From Heterostelium album PN500 (taxonomy: Eukaryota; Evosea; Eumycetozoa; Acytosteliales; Acytosteliaceae), in NCBI RefSeq assembly GCF_000004825.1, contig NW_008805065.1:682001-746000 (forward strand): a stretch of 64,000 bases of DNA, read 5' to 3'. A program made the position numbers and the translations under genes. A model generated the notes under the pieces. That model was not told where the DNA came from. It ran no database searches and saw nothing but the letters and a program-made list of their open reading frames with translations. This document shows, piece by piece, positions 47,101 through 58,374 of the stretch; within the stretch, counting starts at the first letter, position 1; the number at the start of each line of letters is the position of its first letter.

Positions 47101-47361
47101 CTGCAATGTATATTCGAAACCGTCGACAATCGTCGCTGGCATTGGAATTGGGTCGATCAAGTGACCGTCCTCTGCATGCTGTGGCTGTGGATCGATCATT
47201 GGCAAACCATGTGCCATCTTTGAGGCACCGGTATTACCTGTCAGAGTAGATCCATTATTAGATGATGATGATGATGCTGCTGCTGAAGTTGTGGTGGTTG
47301 TAGTTGTCGTAGTAGTAGTTGTTACAGTCGATGACGAATCTGTTGGTGCTACTTCTGCCAT
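44191..47361 (-). CDS. Bubblegum-type long-chain acyl-CoA synthetase with long low-complexity tail
   Basis: Three exons, 47361-46575, 46479-46271 and 46200-44191, give 1001 residues. It activates fatty acids to acyl-CoA through an acyl-AMP. The AMP-binding domain shows TLIYTSGTTGMPKGCMITQRN (phosphate loop, assembled across the first intron), FFGVPRVWEK, STAAPISKDTLDFFLSLGI, AYGMSELTGPQ, GWVHTGDIGHID and ITDRKKELIITAGGENI, most like ACSBG enzymes. The enzyme proper ends near residue 660. The last 340 residues are Pro/Val/Glu/Ala-rich, then a Ser/Thr/Asp/Glu-rich acidic end. Usual ACSBG proteins are 650-720 residues, so the tail is an addition. No peroxisomal signal is visible. Thr-codon repeats occur near the N-terminus. 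Confidence 0.93.
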
Positions 47362-48351
47362 CTGTTTTTAATTGTTATCTGTTAAATCTAAATCCTAAAT
47401 CTATATTATTATAATATTTTTTTAATTTAGTTTAAGTTTTAGATTTGACTGTATGTTGTTTTTTGATATGATTTGATTGATTTGGTTGATTGATTTGTCT
47501 TTTAAAAGAAGAAGATATTTTCACTTTTCCAAACTATTTTATTTTAATTATGATAAAAAACAATTTGTCAAAAAAAATTTTTTTTAAAATTTTTTTAATT
47601 AATTTAAGCTTTTTTTTTTTTTTTTAATTATTTGATTGTTATTTTACTATTACTATTTTATATTATATAATATATATATATATATATTATATATGAATCC
47701 CAAAGTAAATGTATAAAGAAGATTTATTAAATTAAAAGTAAAATTCAAACAACCCTTTTTATTTGAATATTTCTTTTTAGTTAATTAATTGATAACTTGG
47801 GGTGTGAATTTAGCTGTTAATTTTTTGGTAATTTTTTTTTATATTTTTTTTACAAAGTGATTTTCCAAAGAATTTTTTTTCTTTTTGTGGTTGTTATGTG
47901 TTATATATCACCAACAACAAGATATTTATTTTATATACAAGTTTTAAAAACTTACAATCTTTCTTTGGTTTGTTTTGTTTATACAAATTATCTTTAATTG
48001 GTTTTATAATATAATAATGTTATAAAAATATTAATATATATATATATTAAATTAAAAGCATTGAATTTAAAAAAAAAAAAAACAACAATTTAAATTAAAA
48101 AAAAATGTCTTTGACAACTGACATCATTCAAGAGTGTCGTAACTCATTTTTTTTGAAAAAACAACACAAATAACGAATAAATTTTGTCCAATATTCAAAA
48201 AAAAAAAAAAAAAAACTAATATTTTATTAATGATTTATCATTAAACATCTTTTATTTTACCTGTTTATATCTGAAAGATACAAATACTTTTTGTTCAACT
48301 TATAATATTAATATTATTATATGTATTTCATTATGTTATTTGTTGTCAGAG
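47362..48351. other. Intergenic region
   Basis: About 1 kb, extremely A/T-rich, with T and A runs and TA repeats near 47670. No exon seen. Confidence 0.5.
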
Positions 48352-48650
48352 TAGTTTGAATCTTCAGAAATGAGTTGTAAAATCTGTCCCGCTATCAGTA
48401 TGTTGTTGCAATGAGTAGGGTTGTCAATATTGACAGTCCTCGTTGCCATTGACACTCTATAGCAAACCAGAGAACTGTAGAGTAAGTTGATTTTTATACA
48501 TTCCAATTCTACATAGCTGTACTACTATCTTTATAAAATCCCACATGATATTTTTGAGTTTGTAATTGTTCTATCTTTTCTTTGCAATGATTGTTATTTT
48601 TATTTGTTATTGTAATTTTTATGGTAATACATCTTCAGGGTCAAAATCTG
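48352..48650 (-). pseudogene. Relic of serine hydrolase C-terminal region
   Basis: Several blocks match the intact serine hydrolase gene at 50927-52706 on the same strand: TCTTCAG-AATGAGTTGTAAA (near 50970), the AGAGTAAGTTGATT...TACATTCCAATTCTACAT block (near 51185) and a final ATACATCTTCAG block (near 51405). A segment of roughly 100 bp between the first two is missing, and no continuous frame survives. It is an old tandem copy of a host gene, lying between the acyl-CoA synthetase and the protease. Confidence 0.75.
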
Positions 48651-48815
48651 AAGAACAATATTCAATTAAAAAGAATTTGCTTCTTGTCCTTCTTAGTATA
48701 TATATTTTTTCTCTGATCGCATAATCTAAATCTATTTTGAAAAAAAACTTTTTTATTTATTTAAATATATCAATGTTTGTAAATCAATTACTTTAGCAAG
48801 TCTATTGATTTATTT

Positions 48816-50348
48816 TTATATTATTGGGTAGTATCCATAGTTATTGACATGCTTTGTTGATCGCGCCAATCTCATATATCTAAATAAATTGTTATTGTTT
48901 GTAAGTTGAAAATAATAGAAATTTCTTTATAGATATTTGATTTAATAAAAGACTTACCCTGCTTCTCCCCATCCAGAACCCCAACTATTTCTAATCTATT
49001 GAGATTTTAGTGAACAATTGTTAATTAAAGATAATTATTTGATAAAATTTGACAATACATACAATGTAATATGCCATTCCGTTTGCTTCTCCAGAACCAA
49101 CAATTGTAACTCCATGATCTATTTGACCTGCTCCACAAGCTGGATCATTATATACACCACCACTGTACATTTGGAATGATCTTACACCGGCCTGTAAAGC
49201 AACAGCAATTGGTCCTACCTTTGTTATTGCATCTTCCATTGCTGCTCGATTGGATACTGAAACATATTTAGCCACTCTTGCATATTTAGCTCCAACAGGT
49301 TTACATTGTTGAACAACACCTTTGTATGGATATGATGATTCTGAACTTACACCTCCTGCATCTGAAATATAATTATAAACACCTGTCATCCAACCTCCAT
49401 TACAACCATGATTGCCATAGCTTGCTATAAATTTCTGATAAGTAAATAAATTATAAATTTTCTAATCAAAAAACAAAGCAACATACTTGAACAGTCAACA
49501 ATTTCTTGTTCTGAAAGAGATACTATTTGACCTTTTTTTGCCAATAAAGCTTCAAGTGGAGCTAACGATGCAAATGCATAACAACTTCCACATGATCCTT
49601 GGTTTTTAACTCCTGATAGATAACTTCTCCAATCTACAACGGTGGCCATTAAAGTTCTGAGAGATGATTTTGATGGTTGAGATGAACCTGTTAAAAGACC
49701 ACCTAACAATCCACCACCACCACCAGATGTAGATCCTCCAGTACCAATTGTTAACGTTAGTAATCCTCCTAATAATCCACCTCCTGTTGTCGTTGTTGAA
49801 GTTGTACTCGAAGTTGATGTACTTGTAGAAGTGGTTGTGTTTGAATTTAATGAGAAATTTGATAAATCTTTCACAAGGAATGTGTTGGTGAATTCATCGA
49901 GTGTCAAATCAGCAAATACATTCATTCCCAATTTCATGGCGTCAGTATCATTTCCAGTCAACGAATTAAATTGATTTACATAAAGCAGATTATCAACAAA
50001 AATATTGAATCTTGTCAAGAATTCATTGTTTGTGTATGATTTATTGTTTTGAATCATCCAGTCTGTGAATTGTTGATATTCTAAATTACTTGATGTTGTT
50101 GAACTTACTGTTGTTGCTGGTAATGTTGTAATACCTGTTGATATTGGTGAAGTTGTTGTTGTACCAGTGGTGCTGGTAGTAGTTGTCGAGGAAGTTGAAG
50201 TCGAAGACGAAGTTGGTTGTGATGATGTCGATGCTGATGTTGGTGAAAGAGTCAATGTAATTGATAATAATTCATTATTCTCCAATTGTGAAGCTGACAA
50301 AGTCAACAACAAAAGTGAAAAGATAAATAATAGATAATTAATTTTCAT
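48816..50348 (-). CDS. Papain-family cysteine protease with Ser/Thr- and Gly-rich inserts
   Basis: Four exons: 50348-49487, 49424-49063, 48995-48958 and 48879-48816 (441 residues). It has a signal peptide ([20 protein letters not shown]), a Ser/Thr-rich stretch (about 30-75), an I29 inhibitory propeptide ([30 protein letters not shown]), then a second Thr/Ser and Gly-rich insert before the mature start. The protease has [11 protein letters not shown] (catalytic Cys), [15 protein letters not shown] (assembled at the first splice), IDHGVTIVG (catalytic His) and [16 protein letters not shown] (catalytic Asn, assembled across two splices). It is probably lysosomal or secreted, as for D. discoideum cysteine proteinases with Ser-rich regions. 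The mature C-terminus lacks a late Cys. The small last exons are supported by phase and motif. Confidence 0.88.
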
Positions 50349-50926
50349 CGTTATGATTTGAGAGAAACACTATTATAAATAAAATGAATGATAAAGGAAC
50401 AAAGTGACAACCTTAAATATTCTATAGATTTCAAATGGTGCATGATTTCCTTCGTTAAAAATGATTATTACTGTTTGTTTCGGAGAATATGTGATGTTTT
50501 GTGTGTGTGTCGAAGAGGGTGATTTTTTTTTTTTTTTTAATTGTAGATTCGAAATTACAACGAGTGATCTACTTTTAGATCTAAAAATATCCAAAGTCAT
50601 ATTAATTAATTAATTTTTAATTAACAAAAAAATTTAACAAGAACTTTGAAAAATGATCACCTAAAAAAAAACTTAATCCAAATTAGTGGTAACAGTCCAG
50701 AGAGCTCCTTTTGTTTTTAATATATATTGAGCAACAAGGTCAATCACAACAAACACAAGCGCAATTACAATGAATATCACAACACATGTTTTTTTTTGCA
50801 CCACTTTTTTTGTATTCTCGCATTATTTTTGCAAAATGCACACTAAAGCTGTGCAAATTCTTTTCATTTTTTGGGGGATAAAATGAAATTACACAATTAA
50901 AATGCAACAAAGCATAGTCACAGCAT
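50349..50926. other. Intergenic region with orphan exon-like block
   Basis: About 580 bp between the protease and the serine hydrolase. It contains the orphan membrane-span frame at 50673-50830; the rest is A/T-rich. No complete gene can be built. Confidence 0.45.
50673..50830 (-). other. Orphan exon-like sequence encoding a C-terminal membrane span
   Basis: On the minus strand an open frame reads CVVIFIVIALVFVVIDLVAQ, then YILKTKGALWTVTTNLD and a stop. This is a clear hydrophobic helix with a polar tail. No ATG precedes it in frame and an upstream stop is close. It may be the last exon of a small membrane protein gene or a remnant. Compare the similar orphan block at 13242-13372. Confidence 0.35.
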
Positions 50927-52706
50927 TTATTGCGTCAATCTAATTTTCTGTCCAGTGATGTAGTTTGGATCTTCAGTAATGAGTTGTAAAGTCTGTCCTG
51001 CTATCAGTATGGTGTTGCAACGAGTAGGGTTGTTGGTGTCGGTGGTGAAGTAGATGAGTTCATTGTTGTATGAGTCGACAATAGTTTTACATATTGTATC
51101 TGTATCAATGAGCAATATTCTTTGTATCAGTGGTAGCGATGACTTGAACTCATTGACACTATAAAGTGAGCCAGAGAATTGCAGAGTAAGTTGATTCTTA
51201 TACATTCCAATTCTACATTCTATACCTGTACTATTATCTTTATATAATCCCATATATGACATCTTTAAGCTTGTACTTGCTCTATCTTTTTCTTTGTTAT
51301 GCTTATGCTTATTTTTGTTGTGGTTATTATTATGTGACAGGGAATTGTTTAATAGTAGCTTTTGATAAACAGGCAGTAGAATATCAAGGGCGTCACTGGT
51401 GAATACATCTTCAGAGTCAATATTGAGAGTGGCGCCAAAGAACAGACCGATTTGGAATGGTGGAATCAGTGCCATGTTGACAGTGTAGCCACTTTGAATG
51501 CCTAGTTTGTTCTTTGACCATATCTGATTGTCTTGGTTGTAGTACATCTCGAATGGAGTGCCATACGCCGATGAACCATCTTGAATCAAAGCAATTGCTT
51601 CTTGTGCTTCGTTTAAAGTAGATGGATCGAGAATGTTAAAGTACTTACTGCCATTCACATAGTTGTTGCTGTTACTGTACAGCGAATTGAGCAGGAATAT
51701 CATGAATTTCGACATGTCACGACCGGTACTAAACAATCCACCGGCAGGTGCACCCCATCCTATCGGTAGAACCGGTGATTCTATATAGCTGCCATTCGAA
51801 AACTGAATGATTCCACGCGCTAAATTATCTTGAATCTCAGTGTAGTTGAATGTTGTACTTTTCATTTCAAGTGGTTCGAGAATATTTTCGGTGATATACT
51901 GTTGGTATGTGTTGACTCCTTCGATTCGCTCCATTGCATGACCAAGTAGTGAAACACCGAGATTCGAATAATGGGTGATAGAGTATTGCGGTAGTATAAG
52001 GTATTGGTCGGAAAGACGTTGAAGTATCAGCTGCTCCGTACAGGCTGATGTTCCTTCTTCGTTTGACTGACACGGAATTTCACGAGGCAGTCCACTTTGA
52101 TGTGAAGCTAACTCACGTAGTGTTATTCCACGTTTCGTTGGATACGGATTATTAATGCTAAACTCTGGAATATATTTAACGAGTTCATCGTCCAAATTCA
52201 ACAATCCTTTGTCTCTCAATTGGAACATCATAATATCAGTGAAAACCTTTGTTATACTTGCTAATCTTATACTTTATTTTAAAATATACATTATTATTTT
52301 GTTTAGTTTTCTTTAAGAAAGATACATTAAAAAATAAACAAACTTACTTGCTGTCAATTGTTAATGGATTGGTACTGTTATCGAGTGGATTGATATGTCC
52401 ATATGCTTTATACCATACCAGTTCATCAAGGTATACAATAGATGCAATAAAACTTTTGATACCGTATTGATTCATTCTACTTTGTATCATCTGATCTACT
52501 TGTTGGTATGCCTCGATCAGAAGTGGATTCGATTGATCCAATGGAATCGGTGTTGGGTACTCAGGACATGACTCTACCAAAACAATACTATGATCGACCA
52601 CCCATAGAAATAACAATGATAAAAATATACATTTGAAGATTAGTTGTGGTGGTATTCTCTTATTTTTCAAATCATAAACAGCAGTACTATTATTATTATT
52701 CTTCAT
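50927..52706 (-). CDS. Beta-lactamase-like (class C fold) serine hydrolase, intact copy
   Basis: Two exons, 52706-52348 and 52271-50927, give 567 residues. An N-terminal signal anchor (IFKCIFLSLLFLWVVDHSIV) is followed by a lumenal or extracellular beta-lactamase-related domain. The S-x-x-K nucleophile motif is assembled across the intron (DSNIRLASITKVF), Y-x-N is in HYSNLGVSLLGHAMERI, and GLFSTGRDMSKFM follows. An Asn/His/Lys-rich spacer precedes a C-terminal lipocalin-like strand region (YMGLYKDNSTG, LTLQFSGSLYSV). Eukaryotic members (LACTB, ACLB families) are peptidases or esterases rather than antibiotic resistance enzymes; the substrate here is unknown. A damaged paralogue lies immediately downstream in the array at 52946-54665. 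Confidence 0.85.
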
Positions 52707-52945
52707 TGATGATGAGTTTTGGTAAAATAAAAATAAAAAAATCTGCAAATATAAAAATCTAATGAAAAATTAATTGTTAAAAAAAAAAAATTTAATTTAA
52801 TAAAAAAAGATAAGAAACTAATACTTTTTGTGAAATCTTTATGATATTTTATGTATATCATGTTGTCAATGTTGTTTATTGGCAGTTGACAACCAAGGAA
52901 AAATTTGACAATTAGCGATAATTATCGATATTTTTTTCTTGGTTG

Positions 52946-54665
52946 TCAAGTGTGGTATTTTGAATCTTCAGAGATTAGTGGTAAAATCTGTCCATCTATC
53001 AATACGCTGTTGCAACGAGTAGGGTTGTTGGTGTCGGTAGTGAAGTAAATGAGTTCATTGTCGTGTGAACCAATAACAGTTCTGCATTGTACATCTCTAT
53101 CAATGGGCAATATTCTTTGTATCAATTGCAGCGATGACTTGAACTCATTGACACTATAAAGTAAACCAGAGAACTTCAGAGTAAGTTGATTATTATTCAT
53201 TCCAATTCTACATTCTGTACCTGTATTATTATCTTTATATAATCCCACATACGAAATCTTTGAGTTCTACTTGTTTTATCTTTTTCTTTTTTCAATAGGG
53301 TACAGTTATTATTTGTTGAAAGTAATTTGCGATAAACAGGTAGTAGAATTTTAGCTGCGTCACTGGTAAATATATCTTCAGAGTTAATGTTGGGTGTAGC
53401 ACCAAAGAACAGACCAATTTGGAATGGTGGAATCAGTGCCATGTTAGTGAGGTAGCCACTTTGAGCACCATTTTTGTTCTTTGACCATAACTGATTGGTT
53501 TGGTCGTAGGACATCTTGAGTGGAGTGCCCATTGCAGAGGAACCATCTGCAATCAAAGCAATGGCTTCTTGAGCTTCATTTAAAGTAGATGGATCGAGAA
53601 CTTTAGAGTACTTATTTACATTTACATAGTTGTTCTTGTTACCGTCCAGTGTATTAAGCAGGAATATCATGAATTTTGACATGTCACGAGCGGTACTGAA
53701 CAATCCACCGGTAGGAGAACCCCATCCAACTGTAAAAGGAGTAGATTCTATATAGTTACCATTCGGAAGCTTAATTGTTCCACCAGCTAAATTATCTTTA
53801 ATCTTATTGTAGTTGAATGTAGTACTTTTCATTTCAAGTGGTACAAGTATATTGTCTTTGATATATTGTTCGTAGGTGTTGACTCTTTTGATTCGCTCCA
53901 TTGCATGACCAAGTAGTGAAACGCCAAGGTTAGAATAATGAGAGGTGGAGTATTGTGGTAATATAAGATATTGGTTGGATAAACGTTGAAGTATCAACTT
54001 TTCAGTACAGGAAGAAGTTGCTCTTTCATTAAATTGACATGGAATCTCACGAGGAAGTCCAGCTTGGTGTGAAGCTAACTGGCGTAAAGTAATTCCACGC
54101 TTTGTTGGATACGGATTTTTCATATTAAACTCCGGAATATATTTAACGAGTTCATCGTCCAAATCCAACAATCCTTTGTCTCTCAATTGGAACATCATAA
54201 TATCAGTGAAAACCTTTGTAATACTTGCTATTCTTATACTTTATAATAATTATTTTTTTAGTTTTCATTCACAAAGATACAAAAGAATATTATAACAAAC
54301 TTACTTGCTGTCAACTGTTAGAGGAGTGCTACTGTTATCGAGTGGATTGATATGTCCATATGCTTTATACCATACCAGTTCATCAAGGTATACAATAGAT
54401 GCAATAAAACTTTTGATACCATATTGATTCATTCTACTTTGTATCATCTGATCTACTTGTTGGTATGCCTCGATCAGAAGTGGATTCGATTGATCCAACG
54501 GAATCGGTTTTGGATACTCAGGACATGACTCTACCAAAACAATACCAATACTAAATTATAGTTAATCACCATTAGAATTATCAAAGATAATAATATACAT
54601 TTTAAGATTTGAGGTGATTTAAATCTCTGATTTTTCAAACCAATAATATTTTTATTTAATATCAT
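52946..54665 (-). pseudogene. Damaged tandem copy of the serine hydrolase
   Basis: Exon 1 is 54665-54305 and exon 2 is 54238-52946, with the same intron as the intact paralogue. It still has ESCPEYPKPIPLDQ, SITK and SHYSNLGVSLLGHAMER. Two frame breaks separate it from a working gene. One is in the membrane-anchor part of exon 1 (around 54540-54555, a T run one base short). The other is near 53265, a one-base loss between the Lys-rich spacer and the VGLYKDNNTG block. The C-terminus also ends early (SEDSKYHT). Two independent breaks argue for a young pseudogene, though both are small enough to be assembly errors. This is an ordinary host gene family. Confidence 0.7.
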
Positions 54666-56310
54666 TATAATTTTGGATTTATTTTAATAATTTGTTTTAT
54701 ATTTTTTATCCATAATTTCATGATTAAATAGAGGAACCCAAAATTTAAATAAAGAAATAAAATTAAAAATTAAATTAAAATTTAATATATAAAAGAATAG
54801 TATCAGATTGAAAATAGAATCGTCCAAAAATAATTTGTAATATTCAAAAGATAAATCTTAAATTTGATTAATTCATTATGTCTACTGAAAAATGTGTATA
54901 AACACTTTTAAATCACTACTTGATTTTTTTAAAAGAGAGATTGTGGGTTCATCTTTATTAATATATAAATCTTTTATAATATAATAACGTTTAATATTTT
55001 GACAATATTCTTGATTAGTTATTTTAAAAATATATTAAAATCATTAGAGGGGTATATCTATTTTCAAAAAGAGCAACTAGATTATAGATATTCAGACTAA
55101 TGCTCCAATTCGTCCGATTTTTTATAAAAATAATTATTTAATTAATCAATCCAGATTACACCAAACCATAAATATTTAAATATCAAAATTAAAACTGATA
55201 CCTACATCAAATTACAATTTGTCATAATTTGTATTCACTGTGAAGATCTCTTTTTGTTGAATATAATGAAACTTTGAATAACATATCTAAATGGTACAGA
55301 TAATGATTATCAAGATTTTGAACCGATCAATTCTATTCTTTATATTGGCATCGTTGTTGATGTCTTGATCTGTGTTACTTTAATATTTCAAATGATTGAA
55401 ATCAATTAGTTAGGTTGATAGTTTATATGATAAAAATGAAATATCTTTATTGTAAGCTGTAGTATTATTAATAAATAATATCTAATATTAATGATGTTCA
55501 TAATTATTAAAATTTTAATTATTTATCTTCATTATTGATCAATGTTTCATTTTTATTTAATTATTGAATCGACTATACTATATTACTAAATATATTACTT
55601 TTATTTATATTACTAATTATATTAAATAAATAATTGATATTTTTTGTTATTTGATCATCGACAAATAACAAAGGCACATTTAAAATAATAATATAACATA
55701 ATGAACTAACACCGTTTATACCAAATTGACTCACTCTCTATCATTTGATCGACTTATTGGTATGCCTCGAACAGAAGTTGACTTTTGACTGATCGATTTG
55801 TTAGAAGATACTATACAAATAGAAATGAAATAGCTAAACTAAAATGTTTAATAAATGATTATTTCTAAAAAAAATTTTGTTGATGAAAAATAACTCTATT
55901 AATTTGGTTTTTAACTCAAGCTAAATTTGTAAGAATTACAAGCACATATGTGGGTTAATGTGATTTTTAACCACATCTGAAAAAAGAAACTTGTTAATCT
56001 TAAATGAATGATCACACTTTTTATTTATTTTGAAATCATCTGATTTGGGGGTTGAAATACTAATGTTAAAATTTAGCACAACATTACCACAGTGGTTTAT
56101 TATACTAAATTTGCTACATTCCTCATAGAGTATTGGTTACATCTGCAATTTTACTTATCTTAATAAAATTTATTAATCATTTAATCTTCAAAGTTATCAT
56201 TTTTTATTAACTAAATTAAATCTATATCTATAATATAAATAAACTTACTTTATTTATTTATTATTCTATATTTATTATTTTTATAGACAACCTAATAATA
56301 GTAAAATTAG
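54666..56310. other. Long A/T-rich intergenic region
   Basis: About 1.6 kb of nearly pure A/T. The only interpretable piece is a serine hydrolase relic at about 55705-55795. No exon or RNA gene seen. Confidence 0.5.
55705..55795 (-). pseudogene. Relic of serine hydrolase exon 1
   Basis: About 90 bp resembles the exon 1 segment of the intact gene near 52450-52540. Shared words include TTGGTATGCCTCGA-CAGAAGT and ATCATTTGATCGACTTATTGG, with many substitutions. No frame survives. It marks a third, older duplicate at the far end of the array. Confidence 0.65.
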
Positions 56311-58350
56311 ATGGAATCTATTTTCGATCAAGTTCAAATAATAAAAAGAAAATCAGAGGATGATCAAGATAGATTGAAAAAACAAAGAATGGAAGTGGTT
56401 GAAAATGAATATGATTGTCAACCAATTCAAAAGGTTTTGATGAATAAAAATCTTTTGTCTATCATTTTGGATTTCACAAGATTCATTCTTCCACCATTCA
56501 AAGATCGATTTATTAAAATCAAAATAGGTCTCGATCCACCACTTCCTGCACCCACCTATTTTCTTTGTCCAAAGCCAATTAAACGAAAAGCAAAATCACC
56601 AATCTATTTTCGATATCTGAATCTATATAGAACACCTTATGATATCATCTTTATGTTATACAACAAAATGTTTGCAGCAGTTCGAAAATATATAGAGGAT
56701 GATAATTTGTTAACATTTCGTAGTAAATTATTCTACAAGACCGATATTCCACTGGATATTTTCAAAATTCTTTATCAAAGATTAACCGATGATTTCGAAG
56801 AGAATGGCAAGAATGAGGTAATCAGAAAACTATTAAAGAAGAAATTTGATAAGGATTTCATAATCTTTTGTCTTAGCACATACACCCCTACCAACTATTC
56901 CTTTAAAATGGCGAATCTACTAATGGCTCTCGATTATGGCAGTGTGGAATTGATACAATCATTTTTCAAATTTCCGATGGACGAAACTGACAATGATTTT
57001 CACCCAATACAACTTTTACAGAGAGCCTTCAAATATGGATTGGAGATGTTTATTCTTTTGGAATCTAGGTATAGAGAGCGATTTCTTTCGTCAGTAACGA
57101 ATCAATTATACAACACCTTGTTGTTTCTGGTCTATAGTTATGATATCAAAGTGATTGATTACTTTTTCGAAAATTATCAACTTACTATCGACGTATCTAT
57201 GTTGGAAAAGATATTCTATTGTATCAATGTAGAGAGATCTGCAGAGACACAACAAATCCTTAATATTTTCCAATCTCATTGTATTGATTACAAAAAACCA
57301 GTTTCTATCGATAATGATTCGAGAAGTTGTGATGGAATGGATGAAGAAGGAAAAGAAAATTCAGAGTTGCCAATGAATCATTTCGAGTTCAATCCAAATA
57401 CACTCAGCAATCAAGATAAATCTATTCAGGACATTGTATTGAACCAAGTAGGAAACAATTTACCTTTCATTAGTGATTTTACCGATATGGAATTATTTAT
57501 GAAAACTCATTATCAATTTGTCTTGGAAGGCCATTGCCCATTTCTTCCAGAAAAAGAGTGGCAACTTCCAATCATTAAATATCTTGTCGATAGTAAAGTC
57601 CACTCGAAAAACAACTCAACGATGATTGAATCAGAGTTAAGACCACATCTGTTGTCAACCACGATATTCGCAATCCGGAAGGGTTTCTCTGAAATGGTTG
57701 AATATATGGTTACGGAGACACTGGCAAGAAATCCGAAAAACATTGGATTCAGCATTAGAAACAACATACGGGAATTCATTCAAGAAGCAATCTATTATTG
57801 TCACTACGAGATGGCCAAGTATTTGATTTCGGTTGCCAAGAAACTATCTTTGAAGAATACCATCAATTTCGAAGTCTTTCAAGCAGTGCATGATACATCG
57901 GATCCAGATGCATTCGAATTGTTGATCAAAAACCGAAAGTTGGGAATAAAAGAAATCATACGTCGGGCAATACGACTCAATCGATATTATTTTGTTGGCG
58001 AAATCTTTGGAAATCCGAGATTCAGTCAGTACCTTGCCAGATTTGAGCAATACATTCCGAGGATGGCAACATTAATAGCCAAATGTGATTATATAGAAAT
58101 GGCAGAACACTATATCAACACGCCCACCACTAACGAAAAGAAAAGATTGTTCATTTACAAAATTCAAAGAAGACTTCGAGAGAATGGTGATTGGTGGAGC
58201 GAAGATTTATTTCATGAAGTATCTTGTCTGGCATACAGATATATCGTTGACTTTGCACCAATTCAATACCGCCTACATCAAGAATCTGAAGAAGAATCTG
58301 AAGAATCTGAAGGATCTGAGGAATCTGAGGAATCTGAAGAAGAAGTATAA
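56311..58350 (+). CDS. Large dictyostelid-type helical-repeat protein
   Basis: A single exon of 679 residues. A basic N-terminal segment (IIKRKSEDDQDRLKKQRMEVV) could act as a nuclear signal. It is followed by LMNKNLLSIILDFTRFILPP, resembling the F-box-like start of many dictyostelid ankyrin-type proteins. The body is a series of degenerate helix pairs (MANLLMALDYGSVELIQSFF, IIKYLVDSKVH, FSEMVEYMVTETLARN, EMAKYLISVAKKL) like weakly conserved ankyrin repeats. The C-terminus is an acidic EESEES repeat. The family is large in this group and uncharacterised. No damage is visible. Confidence 0.7.
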   Translation: MESIFDQVQIIKRKSEDDQDRLKKQRMEVVENEYDCQPIQKVLMNKNLLSIILDFTRFILPPFKDRFIKIKIGLDPPLPAPTYFLCPKPIKRKAKSPIYFRYLNLYRTPYDIIFMLYNKMFAAVRKYIEDDNLLTFRSKLFYKTDIPLDIFKILYQRLTDDFEENGKNEVIRKLLKKKFDKDFIIFCLSTYTPTNYSFKMANLLMALDYGSVELIQSFFKFPMDETDNDFHPIQLLQRAFKYGLEMFILLESRYRERFLSSVTNQLYNTLLFLVYSYDIKVIDYFFENYQLTIDVSMLEKIFYCINVERSAETQQILNIFQSHCIDYKKPVSIDNDSRSCDGMDEEGKENSELPMNHFEFNPNTLSNQDKSIQDIVLNQVGNNLPFISDFTDMELFMKTHYQFVLEGHCPFLPEKEWQLPIIKYLVDSKVHSKNNSTMIESELRPHLLSTTIFAIRKGFSEMVEYMVTETLARNPKNIGFSIRNNIREFIQEAIYYCHYEMAKYLISVAKKLSLKNTINFEVFQAVHDTSDPDAFELLIKNRKLGIKEIIRRAIRLNRYYFVGEIFGNPRFSQYLARFEQYIPRMATLIAKCDYIEMAEHYINTPTTNEKKRLFIYKIQRRLRENGDWWSEDLFHEVSCLAYRYIVDFAPIQYRLHQESEEESEESEGSEESEESEEEV

Positions 58351-58374
58351 GTTATTTTTAATAAATAAATATAT

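Noticed and set aside
50373-50600. 75-codon frame upstream of the protease (MTLDIFRSKSRSL...)
   Set aside because: It depends on reading through a long A run and shows no conserved features. Probably promoter DNA of the protease gene.
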